From Bacillus sp. N1-1 (GTDB taxonomy: Bacteria > Bacillota > Bacilli > Bacillales > Guptibacillaceae): a DNA stretch of 64,000 nt. Where the stretch lies: NCBI RefSeq assembly GCF_009818105.1, contig NZ_CP046564.1, forward strand, positions 2,790,001 through 2,854,000. Direction: 5' to 3'. A program made the position numbers and the translations under genes. Each line of letters begins with the position of its first letter. Position 1 is the stretch's first letter. Below the pieces are notes generated by a model. That model was not told the origin of the DNA. It did not search any database and saw nothing but the letters and a program-made list of their open reading frames with translations. Below, piece by piece: positions 16,452 to 24,965 of this stretch.

Positions 16452-17423
16452 CTATTTAACTAATTTGGTTTTAACAAGCCAGGCCCCACCTATAACTCCA
16501 GCATCATTGCCAAGTGTAGCAATTGCGAAATCTGAGCCTTCTTTCACCCTCGGTAAAGCATATTTTTCAAATTGGTGCTTTAGTGGTTTCAACAAAGCTT
16601 CTCCCGCTTTAGAAACGCCACCTCCAATGACAATCTTAGATGGATTTAAGGCGTTTGCTAAATTAGCAATGGCCAAACCAAGATAGAACGTAACTTTTTC
16701 AACTACTTTTTCAGCGTAAGAATCATTCGCTTCTGCTGCTTCAAAAATGTCACGAGAAGTAAGTTGATTCTGCTCCTTATATGTATGATAAAGAACGCTT
16801 TCTTGATTAGATGTAAGGTCTTCCATCGCAATCCGAACAATGCCAGTTGCAGAAGCAACGGTTTCAAGACAACCTGTTTTACCGCAGTTACATGAAGCAC
16901 CTGCTTCAGGGACAGAGGTAATATGTCCAATCTCTCCCGCCATTCCATTCGTTCCATGAATAATCGTACCATTAGTAATGATGCCACCGCCTACTCCAGT
17001 ACCAAGCGTTACGCAAAGTAAATCACGTGCTCCATCACCTGCACCTCGCCACATTTCTCCGAGTGCAGCAATATTAGCATCATTATCAATAATAACCGGT
17101 AATCCTGTTTCAACTTCAAGCTTATCTTTTAAAGGAAAGTTTCGCCATCCGATATTAACAGCATGGTAGATAAAGCCTGTCTCCATCTCAATGAACCCTG
17201 GAGCTCCCATGCCAATTCCAGCAAATTTCTCTTTGCTTATTTCCATTTCTTCCATTTTATCGTCGATTGCTCTTGCAATATGCATCGTAATATGTCGACC
17301 CGCTTCTGATTTATCCGTCGGAATTTCCCATTTCTTTTTAATTTCTCCGTAAAAATCAAGGAACGCAAGTTTGATTGTTGTGCCCCCAAGATCAACACCT
17401 ATGAACCATTTTTCTTCTTTCAT
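16452..17423 (-). CDS. glcK: GlcK, ROK-family glucokinase
   Basis: A 323-residue ROK kinase phosphorylating glucose with ATP. It shows the phosphate motif DLGGTTIKLA, the catalytic DNDANIAALGE, GLGTGVGGGI-like segment LGTGVGGGII, EIGH, and the zinc knuckle CNCGKTGCLE. Length and position (next to yqgQ and yqgS) match B. subtilis GlcK. Of three consecutive ATGs I choose the third (17423), giving 6 bases to AGGCGG. It follows the nitroreductase gene by 27 bases and ends in a strong terminator. Confidence 0.9.
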   Translation of the reverse strand: MKEEKWFIGVDLGGTTIKLAFLDFYGEIKKKWEIPTDKSEAGRHITMHIARAIDDKMEEMEISKEKFAGIGMGAPGFIEMETGFIYHAVNIGWRNFPLKDKLEVETGLPVIIDNDANIAALGEMWRGAGDGARDLLCVTLGTGVGGGIITNGTIIHGTNGMAGEIGHITSVPEAGASCNCGKTGCLETVASATGIVRIAMEDLTSNQESVLYHTYKEQNQLTSRDIFEAAEANDSYAEKVVEKVTFYLGLAIANLANALNPSKIVIGGGVSKAGEALLKPLKHQFEKYALPRVKEGSDFAIATLGNDAGVIGGAWLVKTKLVK

Positions 17424-17450
17424 CATCATCCGCCTTTCATGATCTTGATT

Positions 17451-18200
17451 TTATTTTAAAGGAAATCCTTTCTTTTCCAGAAATTTCTTCATGTACGCTC
17501 GAACAGGACTCGTTAATTTATGAGCCATCATCGCTGTCCAACCACCTGTGCGCTGTCCAGCCGTCCGATACGTATAATAAGATGAAATCACTTCATCATA
17601 TTTCGTTAATTCATCTTTAAAAACTTTCTCATTTTGTTCATATTCATCTACGTGATAAATGTTTTCTAGAGGCAAACGCGGTTTAATATCAGGTTCCTGA
17701 TCAGGATATCCTACGCAAAGACCGAACAATGGAATCACGTATTGAGGTAGTTTCAATAAATCATTTACTTTTTCTAGATCATTTCGAATACCACCAATAT
17801 AACAAATTCCAAGACCCATTGATTCAGCAGCCACGCTCGCATTTTGCGCTGCAAGAGATGCATCGATTAATCCTACCATGAATTTTTCGGTAGATTGAAC
17901 CGTTTCTGTAACATCGGTTCCGTGCATTTCTGCCGTAGCATGATGACGGTTAAAATCGGCACAGAATACGAAGAAATGGCCATTCTCTTCGACGTAACTC
18001 TGTCCCCCTGCCAGCTCTGCTAATTGTTTTTTCTTCTCTCTATCTTTCACACCGATAATAGAGTATGCCTGAATGTAACTTGACGTTGAAGCAGACTGGG
18101 CCGCTTTGACAAGAATATTAATTTGATCTTCTGTTAGTGGCGTATCTTTAAACGCTCGAATAGATCGATGAGCGAACATCGTTTCAATGGTTTCATTCAT
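17451..18200 (-). CDS. NfsA/Frp-type NADPH-dependent nitroreductase
   Basis: A 249-residue flavin oxidoreductase of the oxygen-insensitive nitroreductase family. It has HRSIRAF at the N-terminus, SASTSSYIQAYS for FMN binding, GLGICYIGGIRND, and the C-terminal SYYTYRT segment typical of NfsA-type enzymes. The true substrate may be flavin, quinone or nitro compounds. The ATG at 18200 has AAGGAG upstream and lies 8 bases inside the end of yqgQ, so expression is coupled. In B. subtilis yqgQ is followed directly by glcK, so this gene is an insertion into a conserved pair. Confidence 0.85.
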   Translation of the reverse strand: MNETIETMFAHRSIRAFKDTPLTEDQINILVKAAQSASTSSYIQAYSIIGVKDREKKKQLAELAGGQSYVEENGHFFVFCADFNRHHATAEMHGTDVTETVQSTEKFMVGLIDASLAAQNASVAAESMGLGICYIGGIRNDLEKVNDLLKLPQYVIPLFGLCVGYPDQEPDIKPRLPLENIYHVDEYEQNEKVFKDELTKYDEVISSYYTYRTAGQRTGGWTAMMAHKLTSPVRAYMKKFLEKKGFPLK

Positions 18201-18396
18201 GTTTGTCTCTCTCCTTGTTGATTTCATTTCGTAAGATCATTCTGGCGACAAGGTAATCTTCTTTTACGAGAATCTTCATATCATATAATTCTTGTAACTC
18301 ATACTCCATTAATTCAAGATCTCCAAGTCTACTACCAGTATAGACGATCATGCCATAGCGTTTTAAAAGTTGTTGTATATCATAAAATGTTTTCAT
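18193..18396 (-). CDS. yqgQ: YqgQ, DUF910 small protein
   Basis: A 67-residue soluble helical protein (YDIQQLLKRYGMIVYTGSRLGDLELMEYELQELY), clearly the YqgQ/DUF910 family found before glucokinase genes; structures show a three-helix bundle, function unknown. The start is uncertain: the ATG at 18396 has GGTGAGG three bases upstream, while the ATG at 18408 has no ribosome site but falls near the expected transcription start, allowing leaderless translation with four more residues. Confidence 0.85.
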   Translation of the reverse strand: MKTFYDIQQLLKRYGMIVYTGSRLGDLELMEYELQELYDMKILVKEDYLVARMILRNEINKERDKHE

Positions 18397-18412
18397 TTTC
18401 CTCACCATTGCT

Positions 18413-18421
18413 ATTATAGCA
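18413..18421 (-). promoter_or_regulatory. Extended -10 promoter of yqgQ
   Basis: The minus strand reads TGCTATAAT, an extended -10 element. The -35 region is only a T-run. Transcription would begin at or near the first ATG of yqgQ. Confidence 0.5.
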
Positions 18422-18452
18422 ATCCATACTCCTAAAAAAAATAAATAAGCAC

Positions 18453-18489
18453 AAAAAAGGACACATTCTTTAGTAAAGAACGTGTCCCT
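18453..18489 (-). terminator. Terminator of the spoVAF-like gene
   Basis: On the minus strand GGACACGTTCTTTACTAAAGAATGTGTCC forms a long imperfect stem followed by TTTTTT. Its first base coincides with the end of the stop codon. Confidence 0.88.
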
Positions 18490-19952
18490 TAACGATCTGG
18501 ATCTTTTGTATGAAGGACTGTTGGCCTTCGATTTTTAAGAGGCATGGGCGCTCGGAAAATAACATCGCGAAAAGCACGATATGAAAAAGGAATAAACGGC
18601 CACAGGTATGGGATATGAAAAGATTTTGTACGAATGAGAAGGACCATCCAAAGAGTGAAGCCGACAACAAAACCAATGACTCCAAAGGCCGCTGTTACTA
18701 CAAGTAACAGTAGTCGAAACAAACGGTTGGCGAGACTCAATTCATAAGACGGCGTCGCAAAGGTACCTAAAGCGGCAAGAGCTAGATATAAAATAACCTC
18801 ATTAATGAATAATCCTACCTCAACAGCTACTTGTCCTATTAATATAGCTGATACAAGACCAAGCGCTGTCGCTAAAGACGTTGGTGTATGAATCGTTGCC
18901 ATTCTAAGAATATCAATTCCTAGTTCAATAAGTAAAAATTGAACAAATAACGGCAGGGTCCCCCCCTGATCCACTCCAATGAACTGCATATGCGAGCCTA
19001 ATAACCTTGGATTTGTAGCAAATAAATACCAGAGCGGTAAGATGAAAATCCCGATCCATACAGCAATAAAACGGACAAGCCTTAAATAAGCACCTACAAG
19101 CGGTTTTTGGCGATACTCTTCCGCATGCTGTAAGTGATGCCAAAATGTAGTTGGTGTGATGAGCACACTTGGGGAGCCATCTACAAAAATCAAAACGTGA
19201 CCTTCATAAAGATGAATGGCAGCAGTATCTGGTCGCTCTGTATACCGGACAAGGGGATACGGATTTAAATGCCTACCACAAATAAACTCTTCAATTGTTT
19301 TTTCACCCATCGGTAAACCATCTGTATCGATGTTACTAACCGATTCCTTTATCCTCTTAACAATTTCTGGATCCGCAATATCCTCAATGTAACTAATACA
19401 AATATCTGTTTTAGACCTTCTACCAACTTGCATATATTCCATTCTTAGTGTTTTGTCCCTAACTCTTCTCCTGGTCAGTGACGTATTAAATATAATTGTT
19501 TCAACAAATCCATCCCTAGCCCCTCTCGTTACACGTTCCAAATCAGGCTCTTGTGGGCCACGAACTGGATAGGTTCTTGCATCAATCATGATAACTTCGC
19601 TCATGCCTTCTACAACAAGAGCCGTTGGACCCGCTAGAACAAGGTCCATGACGACATCAAGGTCGTTCTGTCGATCAATTTCAACATAAGGAATATGAAC
19701 TTTCATGAGCTTTTCAAGCGGATCTGGATCAAGTTGTTCTGGCTCAAGTCTTGATAATAATTTCATTAAATAATGCAGAATATCATCTTTTACAAAACCA
19801 TCAATTAAGAACATCGCCATTTTCCGACCTGCATAGTCGAGATCAAGTTGAATCACATCAAAGCTTTTACCAACTCCTAATTCTTTATGAAGAAAATCTA
19901 TATTTTTTTCAAATGAATGACTAACTGGATGAATAATCTTTTTTTGAGACAT
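18489..19952 (-). CDS. SpoVAF-like GerA-family spore germination protein
   Basis: A 487-residue GerA-family protein. The soluble N-terminal half (to about 285) contains IDARTYPVRGPQEPD, QVGRRSKTDICI and YIEDIADPEIV; the C-terminal half has about five membrane helices, then a basic tail. The DYAGRKMAMFLIDG and PSVLITPTTFWHH segments fit SpoVAF best. In the spore inner membrane SpoVAF assists nutrient germination. It normally closes the spoVA operon; here it stands alone with its own terminator. AGGAGGGGG lies 4 bases before the start. Confidence 0.82.
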   Translation of the reverse strand: MSQKKIIHPVSHSFEKNIDFLHKELGVGKSFDVIQLDLDYAGRKMAMFLIDGFVKDDILHYLMKLLSRLEPEQLDPDPLEKLMKVHIPYVEIDRQNDLDVVMDLVLAGPTALVVEGMSEVIMIDARTYPVRGPQEPDLERVTRGARDGFVETIIFNTSLTRRRVRDKTLRMEYMQVGRRSKTDICISYIEDIADPEIVKRIKESVSNIDTDGLPMGEKTIEEFICGRHLNPYPLVRYTERPDTAAIHLYEGHVLIFVDGSPSVLITPTTFWHHLQHAEEYRQKPLVGAYLRLVRFIAVWIGIFILPLWYLFATNPRLLGSHMQFIGVDQGGTLPLFVQFLLIELGIDILRMATIHTPTSLATALGLVSAILIGQVAVEVGLFINEVILYLALAALGTFATPSYELSLANRLFRLLLLVVTAAFGVIGFVVGFTLWMVLLIRTKSFHIPYLWPFIPFSYRAFRDVIFRAPMPLKNRRPTVLHTKDPDR

Positions 19953-20025
19953 TGGTCCCCCTCCTCGTTTCCATCATTCACCAATCTCATTCGTTACATA
20001 CCTATCAAATAATTGGGCAAAGAAA

Positions 20026-20056
20026 TGCCAGCCTTCTCTTTGAGAAGGCTGGCATT
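20026..20056 (-). terminator. Hairpin after the M42 peptidase gene
   Basis: A perfect stem of about 15 bp (AATGCCAGCCTTCTC) with a 4-base loop lies just beyond the peptidase stop. The U-tract is weak (TTTCTTT) on the minus strand. Confidence 0.7.
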
Positions 20057-20060
20057 TACT

Positions 20061-21113
20061 TCAATCAATCATCTGTGATAAAAGATAGCGATAAATTAAA
20101 TGAGCTGTATGAAGCATTGAATCCTCATGGGTACGCTCATAAGCATGAGAAGCATCAATACCAGGGCCAATTAGAGCATGCCGAACATCTACACCTGCAC
20201 GGATAGCTGCCGATGCATCTGAGCCATAGTAAGGATAAATATCTAGCTTGTACTCAATATGATGTTCTTCTGCAAGGCTGACCAAATGTTCTCTGAGGCG
20301 ATAATGATAAGGACCACTCGAATCTTTCGCGCAAATGGAAACTGTGTATTCATCTGAGGATTGCCCATCACCAAGTGCCCCCATATCCACGGCTATGTAT
20401 TCTACAGTTTCTCCAGGAATATTCGAATTTCCACCGTAACCAATCTCTTCGTTATTAGAAATTAAGAAATGTGTTGTATGAGGAAGCGTTTTGTTATCTT
20501 CCTTTAGTTTTTTTATATTTGCAAGAAGCAGGGCAACGCTTGCTTTATCATCTAAATGTCTAGACTTAATAAACCCACTCTCTGTTAACTGCACCCGAGG
20601 ATCAAAGGAAGTAAAATCGCCGACGCGTATTCCTAATTTCTTAACGTCTTCAGCGTTAGTAACACGTTCGTCCAGGCGCACCTCCATATTTTGTTCATCT
20701 CGTTTGATCTCACCATTGTTTTTATAAACATGGACAGAGGTTTGGTGTAAAAGTATTGTGCCAGTAAAACGCTTACCATCTCCTGTAATTATTTCACAGT
20801 ACTCTCCTTCTATCGCATTAAATCGAAAGCCACCAATTAAAGATAGGCGTAGGCGACCATCGCTCTTAATTTCTTTAACCATCGCACCCAACGTATCTAC
20901 GTGAGCTGTTAACATGCGTTGTCTAGACGAATCAGCACCTTCTATCGTAGCAATTAGCCCACCTTTATGATTTCGCATCGTTTCTACACCAAGTTCTTGC
21001 ATTCTTCCTTCCACCCAACTAATTACTTCATCCGTGTAACCTGATGGACTTGGAATACTAACTAATTCTTTCGTCGTTTGTAGAAGCTCTTCTGCATGGA
21101 ATAAGTCTTTCAT
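20061..21113 (-). CDS. M42-family metallopeptidase (YhfE-like aminopeptidase/endoglucanase-like)
   Basis: A 350-residue M42 peptidase. The dinuclear zinc-site segments are AHVDTLGAM, RHLDDKASV, NNEEIGYG, VDMGALGDG and the C-terminal IDASHAYERTHEDS. Members are tetrahedral aminopeptidases acting on short peptides. The ATG at 21113 is chosen because AAAGGAT lies 8 bases upstream. It may share a transcript with the spoVAF-like gene downstream, but the hairpin between them argues for separate units. No signal peptide is present. Confidence 0.85.
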   Translation of the reverse strand: MKDLFHAEELLQTTKELVSIPSPSGYTDEVISWVEGRMQELGVETMRNHKGGLIATIEGADSSRQRMLTAHVDTLGAMVKEIKSDGRLRLSLIGGFRFNAIEGEYCEIITGDGKRFTGTILLHQTSVHVYKNNGEIKRDEQNMEVRLDERVTNAEDVKKLGIRVGDFTSFDPRVQLTESGFIKSRHLDDKASVALLLANIKKLKEDNKTLPHTTHFLISNNEEIGYGGNSNIPGETVEYIAVDMGALGDGQSSDEYTVSICAKDSSGPYHYRLREHLVSLAEEHHIEYKLDIYPYYGSDASAAIRAGVDVRHALIGPGIDASHAYERTHEDSMLHTAHLIYRYLLSQMID

Positions 21114-21222
21114 TGCAATCATCCTTTCAAATTAGCTTGTAGTAGGGGAAAAAACGATCTTCATATTTTTGTTTTCTATCTCATACATATGATGACAAGC
21201 TTAATGAATCGGAGGGCTCCGG

Positions 21223-22131
21223 ATGATCAAAAGAATTCACTACGTTATCATGCTTGGTATGATTAGTTTTTTTGCGCTCATCCTTGTTAATACAAGTAGT
21301 AATCCTGTCAGGGAATCATTTACGTATTTCCCTCCCGATCCTGACGTTACATTTGATTCAGCTAGTACATCTCTCACTATTTTAACGCAGGAAGATGAAG
21401 ATGAATACACATTGAACTGGAAGACTGAGTCAACTCTTTCAGAAACGGCATATTTACGTCAAGATTTATCATTTCTTTATGAAGAGGGACGCTTAATCGA
21501 CTCCATGTCCACTTGGAAGGAGAATACGGCAAGCATTCGGCAAAAAAAAGGAATCACGAGTGAAGATAGTGGTCATTATGAAGCCATCACTTACCATTAT
21601 GGGGAAATCCACTACCCAAATGATGTGATAAAAAGCGCTCAAAAAATGAGCTACGACCAGCTATACGTAATTGATTCCCCAATGACCCCACTAGAATCAT
21701 TCAAACAAGCTTCAAGTGAAGAAGAAAAAGAATGGCAATACATTCTTGATCATGCTATAGATCAGCAAGCTCAATTGGTTTTCAAATCTATGGTAGCTGA
21801 ATATAACTTACACCCTAATGATTATACGATTTTATCACTGACTTCATTAGATCAATATGAAAACAAAGCACTTCCTGGCTTATCTCAAAAGCAAACTACC
21901 GATGCTATTGGAGGAATATGGGAAGGATTATATAAGAATTATTTTCTAGGCATCTTACTCCCTAATGGTTCTACTGAAACACCTATAGGAAGCACTATTC
22001 CAGTCATACTCGTTCATAAACAATCCCCCTATCTACTTATCCTATTCCAAACAAAAACTGGAAAAAACGTTCAATTAATCCAATACCTTAACGAGCCCTT
22101 ACTAGAGCGTAAAGATGAATCATATAACTAA
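21223..22131 (+). CDS. Unrecognised membrane-anchored or secreted protein
   Basis: A 302-residue protein with an N-terminal hydrophobic helix (about residues 7-23) after MIKRIHY, no lipobox Cys and no cleavage site that I can call. The rest is soluble, acidic and without recognised domain; a second hydrophobic stretch lies near PYLLILFQT at the C-terminus. GGAGGGC precedes the ATG. It stands alone, divergent from the M42 gene and convergent with the yfnB-like gene. I cannot assign a function. Confidence 0.7.
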   Translation: MIKRIHYVIMLGMISFFALILVNTSSNPVRESFTYFPPDPDVTFDSASTSLTILTQEDEDEYTLNWKTESTLSETAYLRQDLSFLYEEGRLIDSMSTWKENTASIRQKKGITSEDSGHYEAITYHYGEIHYPNDVIKSAQKMSYDQLYVIDSPMTPLESFKQASSEEEKEWQYILDHAIDQQAQLVFKSMVAEYNLHPNDYTILSLTSLDQYENKALPGLSQKQTTDAIGGIWEGLYKNYFLGILLPNGSTETPIGSTIPVILVHKQSPYLLILFQTKTGKNVQLIQYLNEPLLERKDESYN

Positions 22132-22144
22132 AGGAAAGTGCCTG

Positions 22145-22852
22145 CTAATCAAATAAAATCTTCTTCAATTCATCATAAGTAACGATTTCAGGGACTTGAT
22201 CGACAAGATTCTGATCAACCTTTTCGTTTCGAGAATTAAAATAAATAGCATCAAAGCCTGCTTCTAATGCAGGTTTAATGTCATGCTCAAAGGTGTCGCC
22301 TATGTATAGAGATCGACCGGTACTACCTAAAACGTAGTGAAAGAGAGAAGTTTCGGGTTTTTCCAAACCTACAACTTCTGAAATATAGATGTTTTCTTGA
22401 GGGATCCACCGAAACAGTTGTAGTGCCTCAATCTTTGCTGTTTGGGTTTCCTTCTCACCGTTCGTAATGATGCCTAGTTGAATCCCCTTATCTTTCAATA
22501 AAGATAATATAGAATCACTTTCAGGATATAACTCAGCGAAAGAGGCAACTTTGGACTGATATTCTTCTTGAAAATCAAGTGCTTCTTGTTCAGAGCATGT
22601 TAGATCAAAAAATTCATTCGTCTTACAAAACCGATTAATCTGATAGCGCTCTCTTGACCATTCTCCTTTTTCATAAAATTCCCAAAAATGATCACAGTTA
22701 CTTTTGAAAACAGTAAACCATTTATGAACTGTAAGAGGTGATTTTTTCTTATGCAACATATTCTTTGCACAATGCAAAATGGTTTTTTTAAAGGCTTTTT
22801 CATGATCGTAAAGGGTATTATCTAAATCAAAATAAATGTGGGTCCATTTCAC
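22145..22852 (-). CDS. YfnB/YjjG-family HAD hydrolase (pyrimidine nucleotidase-like)
   Basis: A 235-residue HAD phosphatase matching the length of B. subtilis YfnB. Motif I is FDLDNTLYDHEKAF, motif II ITNGEKE, motif III Lys in VGLEKPE, and motif IV YIGDTFEHDI. The family dephosphorylates nucleoside monophosphates, including non-canonical ones. The start is a GTG at 22852 with GGAGG 8 bases upstream; the longer frame to 22882 would include the ribosome site itself. Confidence 0.85.
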   Translation of the reverse strand: MKWTHIYFDLDNTLYDHEKAFKKTILHCAKNMLHKKKSPLTVHKWFTVFKSNCDHFWEFYEKGEWSRERYQINRFCKTNEFFDLTCSEQEALDFQEEYQSKVASFAELYPESDSILSLLKDKGIQLGIITNGEKETQTAKIEALQLFRWIPQENIYISEVVGLEKPETSLFHYVLGSTGRSLYIGDTFEHDIKPALEAGFDAIYFNSRNEKVDQNLVDQVPEIVTYDELKKILFD

Positions 22853-22938
22853 ATAAAGCGCCTCCAATCTGAGTGGAATCAAATCTTACTTTCTAATCCT
22901 TCTTCTTATTTTACTCTTTTCTATTTTTAGAAGAAAGG

Positions 22939-22967
22939 AAAAACCTCCACCCTTTGAGGTAGAGGTT
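22939..22967 (-). terminator. Terminator of the 57-residue gene
   Basis: On the minus strand CCTCTACC pairs with GGTGGAGG across TCAAAG, followed by TTTTT. Confidence 0.75.
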
Positions 22968-23139
22968 ATGATAAAAACGAGCTAAAAAGTTTGTTACGTA
23001 TACCTGGGAATTTTAACGAGTTGCCTACGATGAAGCGTCTAATTACCGCAACACCCAGTAGGCCATTTAATAACCGATAACGATATTCATATATCACAAT
23101 GACTAAAGATAAGAGAACGAGTAACTTTGTTATTTTCAT
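22966..23139 (-). CDS. Small membrane-anchored protein, 57 residues
   Basis: A short gene on the minus strand encoding MKITKLLVLLSLVIVIYEYR, then RYRLLNGLLGVAVIRRF and a conserved-looking tail FPGIRNKLFSSFLS. It has one N-terminal hydrophobic helix followed by a basic amphipathic segment. AGGAGG lies 6 bases before the ATG at 23139 and a terminator overlaps its stop, so it is a complete unit. I do not recognise the family by name. Confidence 0.75.
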   Translation of the reverse strand: MKITKLLVLLSLVIVIYEYRYRLLNGLLGVAVIRRFIVGNSLKFPGIRNKLFSSFLS

Positions 23140-23206
23140 CATACGCCTCCTGAAACAGTACTATACTTCTACTGTTTGCAGGTAATGGCGTTTTTATCCA
23201 TAGTTC

Positions 23207-24568
23207 CTATCCAAGTTTCTTATTATTCCAGTAGCCCAATATTACTGTGAATACTGGGGATAACCAGAGGAAGATGGCAAATGGAAGATAGCTCATTACC
23301 GGTACCCCTAGCGTATCTGCAAAGAAAGCTCCTGAAACGCCCCAAGGGATTAATGGATTTATTAATGTCCCAGCATCTTCAAGTGTGCGAGAAAGGTATT
23401 TCCGATCTACTCCTGCTTTATCATAAAAAGGCTCAAACGTTTGGCCAGGAAGTAAAATTGACAAATACTGCTCACCCGTTAATAAATTCACTCCAATTGC
23501 TGATGTTGCTGTCGCAGAGATTAAATGCCCTCGCCTGTTTAGAAGCTTAGTTAAACCGCTCATGAGCGATTGAATAATACCCATGGCTTGAAGAACACCA
23601 CCAAGTGCAAGTGCTAAAATAATAAGGGACACGCTCCACATCATTGATTGAAGTCCACCTCTATTAATAATTCCATTTACGAGATCACTGGACGTTTCAC
23701 TCGCAAAACCATTTTGCATGGTTCCTATTATAGAGGAGGGTGAATAAACGCCTTGTGCTAACATTGCCACAATAATTCCTGCAAGTAATCCAGCAAATAA
23801 AGTAACGAGAACAGGCACTCTTTTGACAGCAAGTACAAGGACAAGAAGAGGTGGAATTAACGTCCATAGCGATATATGAAATTCGCTTTTTAGAACCATC
23901 ATTGCGTTGTTTAGATCCTCCGGATTAACAGAAGAAGATAAGTTTTTACTCATAATAAAAAAGAAAATAACCGTTACGATAATCGCTGGAATTGTTGTTC
24001 GCATCATGTGTCGAATATGCGTAAACAAATCTACTTTTGCCACTGCAGGTGCGAAGTTAGTTGTATCAGAAAGTGGAGACATTTTATCACCGAAACATGC
24101 ACCAGAAATAACAGCTCCTGCTGCTAGCGCCGGGCTTACTCCCATTGCAGTACCTATTCCCATCATCGCAACTCCAATTGTACCTATCGTTGTAAAAGAG
24201 CTCCCAGTAAAGCTTGAGACGATAATGGTAACAATCAACGCACTTATTAAGAACCATTCAGGTTGGATAAACTGAAGACCTCCATACAATAATGTTGGAA
24301 CCGTTCCACTTTGCATCCAGACAGCAATCATCATACCAACGACAAAAAGTATTAAAATCGGTTTTAATCCCGTTGTAATGCTCTCTAGAAGAGCCTTCTC
24401 AATTGTGTCCCACTTCATCCCGAGTAAGAGTCCCATTATTCCCATGCCAAGTACGCCAGCAAGGAGTGGAATATGAGGCTCTACCTTTAAACCAATAATA
24501 CTAAATAACATCCAACTCATTAGTAAACCAATAACAACAAGCGCGATTGGAAATGATACTTTTTTCAT
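23207..24568 (-). CDS. NhaC-family Na+/H+ antiporter-like transporter, T-box regulated
   Basis: A 453-residue membrane protein with about eleven helices, of the NhaC family. Signature stretches are SSFTGSSFTTIGTIGVAMMGIG, ISGACFGDKMSPLSDTTNFAPA and LEDAGTLINPLIPWGVSGAF. NhaC relatives include Na+/H+ antiporters, malate-lactate antiporters and amino acid carriers. The T-box leader upstream points to amino acid uptake, most likely tyrosine (see leader). I start at 24568 with AGGGAGAG upstream, not at 24601. Confidence 0.85.
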   Translation of the reverse strand: MKKVSFPIALVVIGLLMSWMLFSIIGLKVEPHIPLLAGVLGMGIMGLLLGMKWDTIEKALLESITTGLKPILILFVVGMMIAVWMQSGTVPTLLYGGLQFIQPEWFLISALIVTIIVSSFTGSSFTTIGTIGVAMMGIGTAMGVSPALAAGAVISGACFGDKMSPLSDTTNFAPAVAKVDLFTHIRHMMRTTIPAIIVTVIFFFIMSKNLSSSVNPEDLNNAMMVLKSEFHISLWTLIPPLLVLVLAVKRVPVLVTLFAGLLAGIIVAMLAQGVYSPSSIIGTMQNGFASETSSDLVNGIINRGGLQSMMWSVSLIILALALGGVLQAMGIIQSLMSGLTKLLNRRGHLISATATSAIGVNLLTGEQYLSILLPGQTFEPFYDKAGVDRKYLSRTLEDAGTLINPLIPWGVSGAFFADTLGVPVMSYLPFAIFLWLSPVFTVILGYWNNKKLG

Positions 24569-24634
24569 TTTCTTTCTCTCCCTTAATCTATGTGTTCTCA
24601 TCGATTAGTTTTGCTCTATCTGTATTTTTCCATT

Positions 24635-24880
24635 AAAAAAAGCCCTTCATCAATTGAAGGGACGAAGTTCTTCGCGGTACCACCCTTATTGACAGCGTTA
24701 GCTGCCCACTTATACCCCTTTTAACGGATGGGATGCCGCGTACTAGTTCATCAGATGTAATTTCACTTCTAGACGCTCTGGTTTACAGCAACCACCAGAT
24801 CTCTTCTGCTGCTCTTCTAAAGAAGTTACTTGTCTGAATCTTCACTTTTGTACTTTTATGCTTTTGTGCGTTTAAGTAAC
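24635..24880 (-). ncRNA. T-box leader, specifier probably TAC (tyrosine)
   Basis: The minus strand contains the T-box AAGGGTGGTACCGCG (24673-24687), a terminator CCCTTCA/TGAAGGG with TTTTTTT (24635-24661), and Stem I with an AGTA-type internal loop. In Stem I, TCAGA pairs with TCTGA and ACTTC with GAAGT, leaving GAAATTACA as the specifier loop. TAC followed by A is the best codon reading; TTA or ATT cannot be excluded. It controls the NhaC-type gene by tRNA-dependent antitermination. Confidence 0.9.
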
Positions 24881-24886
24881 ATCGCT

Positions 24887-24916
24887 ATTTTATACTTGAA
24901 TCCATCCTTCTGTCAA
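24887..24916 (-). promoter_or_regulatory. Promoter of the T-box leader
   Basis: On the minus strand TTGACA is followed after 16-17 bases by TATAAAAT. Confidence 0.75.
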
Positions 24917-24931
24917 GAAAATGACGGATGT

Positions 24932-24965
24932 AAAAAAGCACCAGCCATACGGCTGATGCTTTTTT
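24932..24965. terminator. Terminator of the yqgN-DUF92-mobA-moeB operon
   Basis: AGCATCAGCC and GGCTGGTGCT form a stem with a 4-base loop, followed by TTTTTT on the minus strand. The stop codon of the last gene sits in its edge. Confidence 0.9.
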
